A stretch of 64,000 nucleotides of DNA from DATEMU01 sp964414585 (GCA_964414585.1 CAYPXR010000021.1:62001-126000); one strand, 5' to 3'. Shown: positions 52,470 to 61,322, counted from the first letter of the stretch. Numbers and translations are program-made. Notes: generated by a model from the sequence alone, not told the origin.

Positions 52470-54187
52470 GCAGGTGCCTTTCCGGCGAAGCGGGCTGTTC
52501 GTCGCTGATCGTGTCGGGCCATCTTCGTCGCCTTCGATGCAACATCATCCAGCCATCGGCGGGCATTTCGTTTGCGCTCGTTCCTGGACCGATCGCCGAG
52601 GTAATGATAAAGGAAACGGAATCGGTCCGCGCGCGTCACAAAAGGCGAAGGCGCGCTGAACGCCAGCGCCGCAAGGTCCTTGACCGCCCAGCGGTGCGGG
52701 TTCCACGGCTTCTCAATCATTCTGGCGAGGTCAATCAGCCGAAGCACGGACCGGCCATCGGCATTGCGAGTCAAAAAGACGTGTGAGAGATACAGATCAC
52801 GATGGAACAAACTATTGTCATGGAGTAATCGAACGAGCAGGCCGAGTTGGCGGAGGAGGTCATGCCGTTCGTCGGGCCTGAGCCTGGATTTCGGATTGGA
52901 CCTCCATTGCTCGACCAGTTTCTCAAGCGATTGCCCGTGCAGTTCGGCGGTCAGACCAAAGCTTCGGCGCTCCCAAAGGCCGGTCATCTCCTGTCCGAAG
53001 GCGATGGATCGAAGAGAGGGGATGCCGATTTGCGCGAGCCGTTTGATGAAGTGCATCTCCCGGGCGGCGCTGCTGTAGGTCGGGCGAAACTCTCGGATCC
53101 GGCGAAGCTGATCCGACAGGGGCGGATGATCGTATCGCTTGAGGTAATAGGCGCTCGCGCTGCCGTTGCCTTCGGGGAACTGGATTCGAATTCGCTTCCG
53201 ATATGAATCCAGTCCCGGCTTTTGCAAGTCGCGACCCTGCTGATAGGCGAATACATCTTCGATGGTTTGCCATCCGAGTTTTGACAGATACGGCTCGACC
53301 CGGGCGTCGACGAACATCCGCTTTCGACGTTGAAGCGGGATGGCACGGGGATGTTCGTAGTCATCGGGCAGGCACGGCCTTGGCTCCGGCCTCAAGAATC
53401 GATCGTATCTGCCGGCCGTCTTCTTGCTATCCTTTGTACGATCACCGCCCGCGTAACCTGCTGCAAACAACTGAAGGTTTATCGCCGTCAATGGGAATGG
53501 AGCCGCGTTTCGCTGGAGTCGTTTGAAATCGCGAGCGGCGGCCTCAACCAGGGATGAGCCCGGCGCCGGGCGAAACATTCGTTCGACATCGATCAGGCAG
53601 AAACGCCAGTGTTCCGTGCCGCGATTCCGCGAAATTGGCTCGGCAAAAACGTGCTTCGGATGCAAGTCCGGCCAGCAAAAGCCACGTTCGTGCAGATGCC
53701 CGATCAACCGGCCGAATTCGTAGAGCAGCCGATGACGGTCGCGCCCATCGAGGGCATGCGGCTTCGGAAACCCCGGCACCAGCCAGTTTTCGAGGGTAAA
53801 GGGCATCGGCACGGCTTCCACCAGGAGCAGTGCCTGAACTGGAATGCCCAGGCGACGACGTTCGCCGAACGCGACCCGTTTCATGGCGGGAATGTTGTGT
53901 TCCGCCAGCGCGCCGAGGATTTCCCATTCCTGCCGGGGTTGCGACCAGTTCGGGCGACGGCGAAATAACGGTGCGATCGAATGTTTCGGCGGGACCTTGA
54001 ACACACGCTTGAGATAAAACGTCTTCGGCTGACCTTTTATTTCAATTTCCAATGGGACCGTCTCGCGCTGGGCGTGACTGCTGGCTGCGGGGCCGCCCTT
54101 GGTTTTCATCAGGAAATCAAAGTCCAGCAGGCCGGCGGCGCGGAGCGAGGCCTCGTAACCCGGCTCGCATTGAAAAACGGTCTTCAT
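52466..54187 (-). CDS. Fused double WaaP-like lipopolysaccharide kinase
   Basis: 573 aa made of two homologous kinase units. N-terminal unit (~1-235): ATP-site YLKRVFKVP, catalytic region FCWPDLHPKHVF (HRD replaced by WPD but Asp kept), LIDVERM. C-terminal unit (~290-540): AYYLKRYDHP, canonical LFHRDLYLSHVFL, LIDLARM. WaaP-type enzymes phosphorylate heptose or Kdo in the inner core. Single-unit homologues are normally ~270 aa, so this is a tandem fusion; the first unit may have reduced or altered activity. Four-base overlaps with neighbours on both sides. Confidence 0.85.
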   Translation of the reverse strand: MKTVFQCEPGYEASLRAAGLLDFDFLMKTKGGPAASSHAQRETVPLEIEIKGQPKTFYLKRVFKVPPKHSIAPLFRRRPNWSQPRQEWEILGALAEHNIPAMKRVAFGERRRLGIPVQALLLVEAVPMPFTLENWLVPGFPKPHALDGRDRHRLLYEFGRLIGHLHERGFCWPDLHPKHVFAEPISRNRGTEHWRFCLIDVERMFRPAPGSSLVEAAARDFKRLQRNAAPFPLTAINLQLFAAGYAGGDRTKDSKKTAGRYDRFLRPEPRPCLPDDYEHPRAIPLQRRKRMFVDARVEPYLSKLGWQTIEDVFAYQQGRDLQKPGLDSYRKRIRIQFPEGNGSASAYYLKRYDHPPLSDQLRRIREFRPTYSSAAREMHFIKRLAQIGIPSLRSIAFGQEMTGLWERRSFGLTAELHGQSLEKLVEQWRSNPKSRLRPDERHDLLRQLGLLVRLLHDNSLFHRDLYLSHVFLTRNADGRSVLRLIDLARMIEKPWNPHRWAVKDLAALAFSAPSPFVTRADRFRFLYHYLGDRSRNERKRNARRWLDDVASKATKMARHDQRRTARFAGKAPA

Positions 54188-54978
54188 CCCTGCGCCTCGT
54201 GGTCCTTGATGGCACGATCATACAGGATCGTCTGGAGGAGTGCGCGGTGTTGCGGTTCGAATCGCGTCACGCCGAGGTAATCGCGCAACCAGCGAATTTG
54301 CTCGCGGATCGTCAGTCGATGGCGGGCTTCCTTGTACAGGCTGGACAAATCGCGGAGGCGGCCTTGCTCTCGGCGAAGGGCCCATCGCCGAATTCCGCCG
54401 CGCGACGAGTCAATGGCGTAAACCTCCGGCGCATCGGAGCCGTCGTCGGAGACCAGTAGATTTCGCCACTGGAGATCGATGTGACAATAGCCCGCGGCGT
54501 GCATTCGCCGAACCATCGCCGACGTGTAGTTCAACAGGTGCCGGCGCAGGCCATTCGTCGCAATTGCCGGCGGCTTTGGCCAGAGCGCTGCGGCCAAACG
54601 ATCCAGTGACATTCCGTGCGGCACCGCCCGAGTCAGGATGAAACCGTCGATCAAACATCCGAATCGGCGGCGACTTCCAAACGCGATGACGTCGGGAACT
54701 CTGACGTCGCAGCGGTCGCGAAGCACCGCATAATTCAGCGCCTCGCGGGCAGCTTTGTCGCGAGCCGGCCAGGAACGCCCTCCGTAGCGATACGCCTTGA
54801 GATAGAACGACTCCGCACGGCCCGCTGGGTTCAATACGATCCGGCGGGTCCGCGTCGTACTGGATTCATGGACGACCTCCCCTTGCGTGCAGGCCAAAAA
54901 CTCGTGGTAGGTCGCAAGCCCGGCCGCGACGAGGGTGTCGTGTAACGAAGTTTCGACGATGGTCAACCGTATGGACAT
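54184..54978 (-). CDS. WaaP/Kdo-kinase-like protein
   Basis: 264 aa. Kinase-like motifs: SFYLKAYRYGG (ATP-site Lys), YCHIDLQWRNLLV (catalytic loop, HID instead of HRD) and AIDSSRGG (metal site). Belongs to the lipopolysaccharide kinase (Kdo/WaaP) clan. Its stop overlaps the start of the double kinase by four bases, and it begins 32 bases after the next kinase. Probably phosphorylates a core sugar; the exact acceptor cannot be told. Confidence 0.85.
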   Translation of the reverse strand: MSIRLTIVETSLHDTLVAAGLATYHEFLACTQGEVVHESSTTRTRRIVLNPAGRAESFYLKAYRYGGRSWPARDKAAREALNYAVLRDRCDVRVPDVIAFGSRRRFGCLIDGFILTRAVPHGMSLDRLAAALWPKPPAIATNGLRRHLLNYTSAMVRRMHAAGYCHIDLQWRNLLVSDDGSDAPEVYAIDSSRGGIRRWALRREQGRLRDLSSLYKEARHRLTIREQIRWLRDYLGVTRFEPQHRALLQTILYDRAIKDHEAQG

Positions 54979-55010
54979 CAGCGATTCGGTTGCAGGTGAA
55001 AGGCCGCGAA

Positions 55011-55886
55011 TCAGATGGCGCCGGCCAGTTCCTTGATTGGTGGATCGAAGACGGAGGCCCGTTCGAATCGTTGCAATTCAGTCGCGCGGAATCGATCGCT
55101 CCGGGCCTGGACGCGACGAAGCCAGGTGCGATCGTCGGGCGACAGGCGTTCGGTGTCGAGGTAAACCTGGAGAAATCGCAATTGGTCGACCTTGGAGCAA
55201 AACTGCGGACCGAGGACGCCCATCGCGGCGATATCGTGAACGATGCTGTCCTGCCGGCGTTGCGGGATTCGGATTCGCTTTCCGACGGAGGCGTCGAGGA
55301 AATAAAACTCGAATCGGTCGTCGGGCAATGGGCGAATGAGGACATTGCGCCAAAAGAGATCGCGGTGGACAAAGCCCGCCTCGTGCATGTGGCGGACCTG
55401 TTGCGCGAGCGACGTCAGGATTTCGAGTCGGGCCCGCCGGGCCTTGGCGGACGATGGGTGGCGGCTGAACGTGCGGATGAAGGACACGAGCGACATCGCG
55501 CCGGGAACGGCCTCGGTGATGAGGAAACAACTCCGGCAAAAATGCAGGGTGCGCCGCTCCCCAAAGGCGATGGGCCGCACCGCCTGGATACCGAGCCGAC
55601 GCATGAGCGAGAGGATGCGATATTCATTGCGGGCGCGAGTGTTCTTGAAAAAAGTCCCCCGAAACATGCCCTCGATGCGCTGTCGCCAGCGCGGATAATG
55701 ATACCGTTTGATGAAGAGGCCGGACTCGCGGCCCGGCAAGTTGAAGAAAATCGTGTCAGAGGTCCGGCTCCACGCGGCCAGGCGATCGCCGACGCAGCGC
55801 AGCACGGCCTGAACGCTGTCCAGCTTCGCGACAGCCAGTTTTTCGCGGAACGGCGGATCAATCACCATGTAATCCGTCGAGATCAT
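55011..55886 (-). CDS. WaaP/Kdo-kinase-like protein
   Basis: 291 aa. FIKRYHYPRWRQRIEGMFRG carries the ATP-site lysine and the basic stretch typical of WaaP; FVHRDLFWRNVLI is the canonical catalytic loop; FLDASVGKR is the metal site. The C-terminal region resembles WaaP (FLQVYLDTERLSPDDR). Its ATG overlaps the heptosyltransferase stop by four bases, tying it to heptose addition. Best candidate for the classical heptose I kinase role. Confidence 0.88.
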   Translation of the reverse strand: MISTDYMVIDPPFREKLAVAKLDSVQAVLRCVGDRLAAWSRTSDTIFFNLPGRESGLFIKRYHYPRWRQRIEGMFRGTFFKNTRARNEYRILSLMRRLGIQAVRPIAFGERRTLHFCRSCFLITEAVPGAMSLVSFIRTFSRHPSSAKARRARLEILTSLAQQVRHMHEAGFVHRDLFWRNVLIRPLPDDRFEFYFLDASVGKRIRIPQRRQDSIVHDIAAMGVLGPQFCSKVDQLRFLQVYLDTERLSPDDRTWLRRVQARSDRFRATELQRFERASVFDPPIKELAGAI

Positions 55887-56986
55887 GGCCCCACCGGGAG
55901 TGCGATGCCGGGCTTTCGCAGCGGCAGCAACTCGTGTACTTTTTCAAGGACCATTTCCGGCTCCAACAGCTTCATGCAGTGGTGATGCTTTAGTGGACAC
56001 ACCCGCTCCATGCAAGGTTGGCAATCGAGATCGAGCATCGCGATTCGTTCCCGCGCATAACGAGTATCCGTCCAGGCGGGGTCGCTGGACCCGAAGATGG
56101 TAACGACCGGCACGCCGAAGGCCGCCGCGAAATGGCGCGGACCGGTGTCGTTGGTGATGAGGAGCCGGCATCGACGAACCAGGGCTTTGAGCGGTCCAAG
56201 ACCCAGCGGCGGATCGACGAAAATTTCGATCGGCCGTCGAGCCGCCGAAGCGAGGCGGTCGGCGATCTCACGCTCCTTGGGTGAAAGCGAAGCGACCACT
56301 CGAGCATCGTAGCGGTCGGTGAGCTCGTCCGCGAGCGCGGCGTATTTTTCAGCGGGCCAGCACTTCGCAGAGCCGTAATTGGCTCCGGGGTTGAGAACGA
56401 TGAGCGGACGATCCGACCGGGTATTTCCAAGTCGTTCGTCGATGGCAGCTTCGTCAGCGGGCGAAGTGGCCAGGATGAGCCGGTCGTCCACATCGTCGCA
56501 GCCGAGTGATTGGGCCAGTTGGTTGTAATAGTCCAATGCCGGGACGGGAACATACTCGCCATTCGATTTTTCCGGCTCCAATCGGTCGGTAAGCAGCCAC
56601 GAGCGGCCATCCCGGGCAAATCCGACCCGGCGCGGGATACCCGAAAGAAAGACGACCATGGCGCTCCGGAAGGAGTTTGTCAGGAGCACGGCCAAATCGA
56701 ACCGTTCCCGGCGGAGCTGTCCGATCAGCGCGACCGTGGAATGGGGCATTCCCGGGGCGGAATCGGCTTGCGGCCAGTGAATCACCTCGTCGGCGATATT
56801 CGAATCCAGGAGGACGGGATCGACGTATCGACGTTGCAGCAGAGTGATCTTGGCGGAATGGAATCGGCGTCGGATGGCGGCCAGGGCGGCCGTCGCCATC
56901 ACCACGTCGCCGACCCAGTTTGGAACGGTGACCAGGATACGCCGGGGCGGACTTTGCTCGACAAGAACCGCGGACGAATTGCGCAC
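55883..56986 (-). CDS. waaF: ADP-heptose:LPS heptosyltransferase (GT9)
   Basis: 367 aa GT-B enzyme. ILVTVPNWVGDVVMATAALAAIR at the N-terminus, NPGANYGSAKCWPAEKYAALADEL and TNDTGPRHFAAAFGVPVVTIFGSSDP are GT9 signatures, closest to heptosyltransferase II (WaaF). It adds heptose to the lipopolysaccharide inner core. First gene of the minus-strand envelope cluster, divergent from fabI across 177 bases. Gene symbol is by closest recognised family, not certain orthology. Confidence 0.9.
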   Translation of the reverse strand: MRNSSAVLVEQSPPRRILVTVPNWVGDVVMATAALAAIRRRFHSAKITLLQRRYVDPVLLDSNIADEVIHWPQADSAPGMPHSTVALIGQLRRERFDLAVLLTNSFRSAMVVFLSGIPRRVGFARDGRSWLLTDRLEPEKSNGEYVPVPALDYYNQLAQSLGCDDVDDRLILATSPADEAAIDERLGNTRSDRPLIVLNPGANYGSAKCWPAEKYAALADELTDRYDARVVASLSPKEREIADRLASAARRPIEIFVDPPLGLGPLKALVRRCRLLITNDTGPRHFAAAFGVPVVTIFGSSDPAWTDTRYARERIAMLDLDCQPCMERVCPLKHHHCMKLLEPEMVLEKVHELLPLRKPGIALPVGP

Positions 56987-57163
56987 AAGTGTAGTCTAAG
57001 GCGGATGTTGCGTTTAGACAAGTCCGCCGGGCGCTGCGCGCATTTCACCACCTGGCGTCTGGACATTGTGGATCGAAGTCCATAGATTACGAATCTTTGG
57101 CCTCGCGTCCTGATTCCCAGGCCCGAAAGCTGAAATTCGACGCGAACGAGGAGTAGCGAAACT

Positions 57164-57937
57164 ATGGGTTTGATGTCGGGCAAGAAGGGCGTCGTTCTGG
57201 GGGTAGCCAACGACCACAGTTTGGCGTGGTACATCGCCGAGCAACTGCACAAGGAAGGGGCGGAGATCGCGTTCAACCATCTGCCGGGCGAGAAGATGGA
57301 GCGGCGCGTGCGGAAGCTGGCGGAGCCCATTGGGGCGAAGCTGATCCTTCCCTGCGACGTCAGCAAGGATGAAGACGTCGAGCAATTCTTTGGAAAGGTG
57401 AAAGAGACCTACGACCAAATCGACTTTCTCGTGCACGCCATCGCGTTTGCCAATCGCGACTGTCTAACCAACCGATTCTGGGAGACGCGGCGGGAAGACT
57501 TCAAGCAGGCGATGGACATCAGCGTCTATTCGCTGATCTCCGCCTGCCAAAAAGCGTTTTACATGATGCGAGAGGGCGGGTCGGTCTTGACTTTGTCCTA
57601 TCTGGGCTCGGTGCGATTCGTGCCCGGATACAACGTCATGGGCGTTTGCAAGGCGGCGCTGGAGAGCGCGGTTCGATATCTGGCGGCGGACATGGGCGAC
57701 CTTCGCCGGGTCCGCGTGAATGCCTTGTCCGCCGGACCTTGCCGAACGCTCAGCTCGGCCGGCATCGGCGGGTTCGAGAAGATTTTGGAACACTACCCGA
57801 CCAAGACTCCGCTCCGCCGGAATATCGAGTCCGACGAAGTCGGCAAGGCCGGGCTCTATCTGTGCAGCGACCTGTCCAGCGGCGTGACCGGCGAGATTCA
57901 CTACGTCGACGCCGGATACAACATGGTCGGCTGGTAA
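57164..57937 (+). CDS. fabI: Enoyl-ACP reductase (NADH)
   Basis: 257 aa SDR enzyme for the last step of fatty-acid elongation. GVVLGVANDHSLAWYIAEQL is the nucleotide loop, and LSYLGSVRFVPGYNVMGVCKAALE holds the FabI-type Tyr-x6-Tyr-x6-Lys triad (the SYLGS Tyr, then YNVMGVCK). Normal length is ~260. GAGGAG lies ahead of the ATG. Alone on its strand, next to the envelope cluster, which fits lipid synthesis but may be chance. Confidence 0.95.
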   Translation: MGLMSGKKGVVLGVANDHSLAWYIAEQLHKEGAEIAFNHLPGEKMERRVRKLAEPIGAKLILPCDVSKDEDVEQFFGKVKETYDQIDFLVHAIAFANRDCLTNRFWETRREDFKQAMDISVYSLISACQKAFYMMREGGSVLTLSYLGSVRFVPGYNVMGVCKAALESAVRYLAADMGDLRRVRVNALSAGPCRTLSSAGIGGFEKILEHYPTKTPLRRNIESDEVGKAGLYLCSDLSSGVTGEIHYVDAGYNMVGW

Positions 57938-58004
57938 ATCCGGCTTTGGGTGTTCGCTTCGCTGAAAGGTAGAGTTCCTTACATTTCTTTGGAATGGCGA
58001 ATTG

Positions 58005-58667
58005 ATGCGGCCAAAAGGCTCGCGGAAGTACGATCTCCCGACTGGTGTCGAGGCGGAGACACAGCCGGGATCGCGTGGCTTGGTTCTGCGCAATCTGCGG
58101 GGAATCCGGCGTAAGCGAGAGATCGATCGCATCGAATACGGGTTGCTTCTGCGGGTGCAAGAGCAGTACGTACATCGAATCAATAACGACACGCGTTTTT
58201 CGACTGCCTTGATTTGCGAGATGCATCGTGCATGGCTTGGCGACCTCTATCCCTGGGCCGGCAGTTTTCGAAGCGTGGACCTTTCCAAGAGCGGATTTCG
58301 TTGGCCGCCGGCTCGACTTGTGGAACGAAACATGGCCCATTTTGAGAAGAGGACACTCGCGGTACATACACCGTGCCGGTCCGGCCCTTTGGAGATGGTG
58401 GCTCGACGAATCGCCGTGGTCCATGCCGAGTTCCTGCTGATTCATCCTTTTCGGGATGGCAATGGAAGGATGGCGCGTTGGCTGTCAGGCTTAATGGCCC
58501 TACAAGCAGACTTCCCGACCCCGGAGTTTCAATTCGAGGGCCGAGGGAGCAGGAAGCGTCGGACCGATTATCTATGTGCCGTCCAGGAAGGGTATCTGGA
58601 AAATTACGATTTACTCGCGGATTTCTTTCGTATTGCAATCGATCGCCGCTTGCGACGGCCGGTATGA
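58005..58667 (+). CDS. Fic-family protein
   Basis: 220 aa from ATG 58005 (TTG 58002 also possible). The core HPFRDGNGRMAR at ~150-161 is the intact Fic motif HPFx[DE]GNGRxxR, so transfer of AMP (or another nucleotide part) to a target protein is expected. Upstream LHRxWLGDLYPWAGSFRSV-type region (MHRAWLGDLYPWAGSFRSVDL) is the usual Fic flap area. I did not identify an inhibitory [ST]xxxE[GN] helix in cis, nor an adjacent antitoxin gene. A T-run (58668-58675) starts right after the stop. No nearby phage or island genes. Confidence 0.88.
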   Translation: MRPKGSRKYDLPTGVEAETQPGSRGLVLRNLRGIRRKREIDRIEYGLLLRVQEQYVHRINNDTRFSTALICEMHRAWLGDLYPWAGSFRSVDLSKSGFRWPPARLVERNMAHFEKRTLAVHTPCRSGPLEMVARRIAVVHAEFLLIHPFRDGNGRMARWLSGLMALQADFPTPEFQFEGRGSRKRRTDYLCAVQEGYLENYDLLADFFRIAIDRRLRRPV

Positions 58668-58875
58668 TTTTTTTTCCCGGGAAGTCCGCGAGCGCCTTCA
58701 AAGATTGACGAATTCCGGGCGTCGGATTCGAACATCTCGTCTCGGCGGCGACGGTTTCGAATATGGCGATTTGTTTTGACCAGTGACCCCATCGTGGTCT
58801 CTCCGGAACAGTCGGATTTTCTCACAGGCCCAACTCTCTATTTTAGTGTCGAAGTCGCTCGCCGGAAAGATTCAA

Positions 58876-60111
58876 TCATTTTTTGTTGTAAATGTATTCC
58901 ATCGCCGCACAGGTAACGCAGTTTTCCGCTTCCGCGGTCACGGCCTGGTGATAGCCAAGGAGCCTCGGTTGAGCTCGGCCGGCGAGGGCCGTCCCGAGGG
59001 CGTAGAGACAACCGACGCTGCAAATGTGTGATTCGTTGGAGGTCTTTGCGACCGCCTGGCGAAACGGCTCGGGCAGTCCGCCGGCCAATTCCGCAAGCAA
59101 TCGACGATCTGAATTCTCCACGGCACGCAGGGTCGGCTCGTCCAATTCGCGCTCGTCGTGAAAAAAACGGCCGACATGGCTAAGGTCCGCGCCGGCAAGG
59201 ATGCAGGTCGGCGTCGGGTCGTCGACGACCGTCTCGCCTATGACTTTTGCAAACGACTGCAGATCGACGCCTCGACCGTCCGACGGGGCCGTGCCGGTCA
59301 CACCGCAAGGGTCCGGACAAAGGATGGGGACGATCGAAAAGTCCCGGTCCGACAGCAGGTGCCTGAGCAGGATCACTTGAAGCTCGACGGAATGCTCGCG
59401 AACGTGATCGTATTCGTGTTCGCACAGGTCCGCACCGCACTTCTTTGATAACACATCGATGAACTCGCCGTCATTCGGAACGATGCCGAAGGGCGTTTCA
59501 AAGTCCTTTCGGGTGCCGACGACGGCGGAGGAGCGGCCGAAGTGGTTGGTGCCAAGGATGACGAAACGCACGGCGTCGGTGCGATGGGCGAGGTCGCGAT
59601 ACGCGGCGGCGTAACAGGGCGCGCCGCGAGAGTAATCCAGATGAGGAGCGACCAAGCCTGCCAGCCGACCCAAAGTCGGAGCGTCGCCGGACTGCTCGTG
59701 ATCGTTTAGGATCGTATCAAGATAGAAGCCGAGTTCGTCCGCCGGGGCGCCAAAGGAATCAGGATCGCGCAGGCTGCGGTGGGGCGCGTCTCGGTAGGCC
59801 CTTACGAGTTCGGCCAAATGAGCCTCGAATCGTTCACTTTCGAGGAAAAGGGCGTCGTCGAGTTGAAGGAGCAGTTGTTCCAGCTCGTCAGAGTAGAGCA
59901 TCCGGCCGGCCCGGCGCATGAACTCGGCCTGGATCTCGCCGCGGCTTCGGCGACCGGTCATCTGGGAGAGGATGACGAGCAGCGGTTCGGATACGGTGAT
60001 CATGTTCTGGGCGATGCCGGAGGGATCGAAGAGATCGAGAGCACCCCGGTGCGACGCAGACGGTCGCGCTTCCAGGTGGCGAAGCTTTGGATAGTCCGGG
60101 TCGTTCGGCAT
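58876..60111 (-). CDS. Memo-family protein (AmmeMemoRadiSam system protein B) with N-terminal winged-helix-like domain
   Basis: 411 aa from ATG 60111; the frame extends to 60942 but that part is antisense/other-frame to ptsN and is rejected. N-terminal ~110 residues (LRHLEARPSASHRGALDLFDPSGIAQNMITVSEPLLVILS...SRGEIQAEFMRRAGR) look like a PqqD/RRE-type winged helix. The Memo domain (~125-400) has LAGLVAPHLDYSRGAPCYAAAY, ILGTNHFG, VREHSVELQVILL and CILAGADLSHVGRFF. In archaea and bacteria Memo is linked to AMMECR1 and radical-SAM partners, neither seen here. It follows ptsN by 32 bases. Confidence 0.85.
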   Translation of the reverse strand: MPNDPDYPKLRHLEARPSASHRGALDLFDPSGIAQNMITVSEPLLVILSQMTGRRSRGEIQAEFMRRAGRMLYSDELEQLLLQLDDALFLESERFEAHLAELVRAYRDAPHRSLRDPDSFGAPADELGFYLDTILNDHEQSGDAPTLGRLAGLVAPHLDYSRGAPCYAAAYRDLAHRTDAVRFVILGTNHFGRSSAVVGTRKDFETPFGIVPNDGEFIDVLSKKCGADLCEHEYDHVREHSVELQVILLRHLLSDRDFSIVPILCPDPCGVTGTAPSDGRGVDLQSFAKVIGETVVDDPTPTCILAGADLSHVGRFFHDERELDEPTLRAVENSDRRLLAELAGGLPEPFRQAVAKTSNESHICSVGCLYALGTALAGRAQPRLLGYHQAVTAEAENCVTCAAMEYIYNKK

Positions 60112-60143
60112 TAAACGGCGGTCGGCGAGGGCGGTGCGAAGAC

Positions 60144-60629
60144 TTACGGTTCGGTTTCGCTGGCGGCGATGAGAGCGTAGAGTTCCTCGGCGCTTTTCGC
60201 CGCCAGAATCCTGGAGAGCATGGAACCGTTGGTGACCAGTCGGCTGAGCCGCGCCAGCGTCTGAATGTGCAGGCTCGTTGCAGTCGTGGGGCTGGCCAAC
60301 AGGGCGATGAGTTCGACCGGTTGACCGTCGATCGCGCCGAAGGGAATCGGGGATTTCGTGCGGCCCAGGGCGACGACGAGCTTTCCGACGGTGTCGGTCT
60401 TGGCATGGGGGATGGCGAAGCCGCGGCCGACGCCGGTGGAGCGTTGGGCCTCGCGATCCAGAACGGCCTTCAAGAGGCCGTCGCGAGCCGATGAACCGGC
60501 TCCCGGCGCGCCGCCGAGGGAAAAATGCTCGGCGACGAGGTCGACGAGTTCGGTGATGGCGCCAAACTTGTCGGTCGAGTCCAACGGGACTTTGACGAGC
60601 GTCGGCGGCAGGTATTCTGTCAGCTTCAT
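60144..60629 (-). CDS. ptsN: PTS EIIA-type domain protein (PtsN-like)
   Basis: 161 aa counted from ATG 60629, where homology begins (LTEYLPPTLVKVPLDSTDKFGAITELVDLVAEH). The phosphorylated His lies in GVGRGFAIPHAKTDTV, the fructose/mannitol-type EIIA signature, and SPTTATSLHIQTLARLSRLV follows. A second ATG at 60758 has a much better ribosome-binding site (GGAGGAG, TAATT spacer) and would add 43 residues of ordinary composition; start is therefore uncertain. No PTS permease or EI/HPr here, so a regulatory role is likely. Confidence 0.85.
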   Translation of the reverse strand: MKLTEYLPPTLVKVPLDSTDKFGAITELVDLVAEHFSLGGAPGAGSSARDGLLKAVLDREAQRSTGVGRGFAIPHAKTDTVGKLVVALGRTKSPIPFGAIDGQPVELIALLASPTTATSLHIQTLARLSRLVTNGSMLSRILAAKSAEELYALIAASETEP

Positions 60630-60743
60630 GCGATTTGCCCCTGTCCGGCCAGGCGATCCTCCATCGTCGCCGAGGCGAACGAAAAGAACAAGGGCGCGAG
60701 GCGGAATTTCCGTCAGGGAATCCGACGATGGGACGTTGTGACG

Positions 60744-60816
60744 ATCCCCACGATTCATAATTACTCCTCCTCGGGGTCTCATACCCCAATTCGGCGCGTC
60801 CACGAATCGTGGGGAT
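60744..60816 (-). promoter_or_regulatory. Nested hairpin leader at the ptsN 5' end
   Basis: On the minus strand ATCCCCACGATTC (60816-60804) pairs perfectly, 13 bp, with GAATCGTGGGGAT (60756-60744). Inside lies a second hairpin, GGGGT-ATGAG-ACCCC (60787-60773), followed by the Shine-Dalgarno GGAGGAG and an ATG (60758-60756) whose G is the first base of the outer stem's 3' arm. The geometry puts the ribosome-binding site in a loop, so it could expose or hide the start. It matches no riboswitch class I know. Confidence 0.7.
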
Positions 60817-61016
60817 GGTCAATTGGAGCATTTCGGGGCATTGGCCGGCGGGTTTGACTAGGATATGTCGCGTATCTCTTGTGAACCCGAACAGGACGCT
60901 AATCGTTCCGTGATCGGGGGGACCGGATGGGGACGCCGTCATCCCGTGAGAGGGTGGCGATGATGCCTGATCGAAGACATGCGCACCGACGTATCCATCA
61001 CTTGGGGGAATCTGTC

Positions 61017-61322
61017 ATGAAAAATCTGCGAGGAATGATCCCGCTGTTTGCCATCCTGGCGCTCTTGCTCGCTTCCGGTTGCAAGACCGTCGGTCAAGCC
61101 TTGCTCAGCGCGTTTGAAACGTCGATCGGCGGATCGACTCAAACGACCAGCAACCTGTCCGACGAAGAGGGGGAGAATTCGATCAAGAAAGCCCTGGGGC
61201 AGGCCGTCGCACAACTGATTATTACGGCCACGAACCAGGCCTCGCAGCAAACCATCAACGCCATTGTGTCGGGATTGCAACAATTGGTTCAGCAAAACAC
61301 CTCCAGCACGACCCAGCCCTGA
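61017..61322 (+). CDS. Small lipoprotein
   Basis: 101 aa from ATG 61017, with GGGGGAA seven bases upstream; the frame is open to 60927 but the upstream part is not hydrophobic and has no good start. MIPLFAILALLLASGC is a classic lipobox (LASGC, Cys ~21). The mature part is short, Thr/Ser/Gln-rich (GSTQTTSNLSDEEGENSIKKALGQAVAQLIITATNQASQQTINAIVSGLQQLVQQN). No family recognised. Outer-membrane anchored by inference. No operon partner. Confidence 0.72.
   Translation: MKNLRGMIPLFAILALLLASGCKTVGQALLSAFETSIGGSTQTTSNLSDEEGENSIKKALGQAVAQLIITATNQASQQTINAIVSGLQQLVQQNTSSTTQP

Noticed and set aside
60112..60942. N-terminal extension of the Memo gene to 60942
   Set aside because: It lies over ptsN in another frame and is Arg/Pro/Ser-rich with no homology; the Memo protein is complete from 60111.
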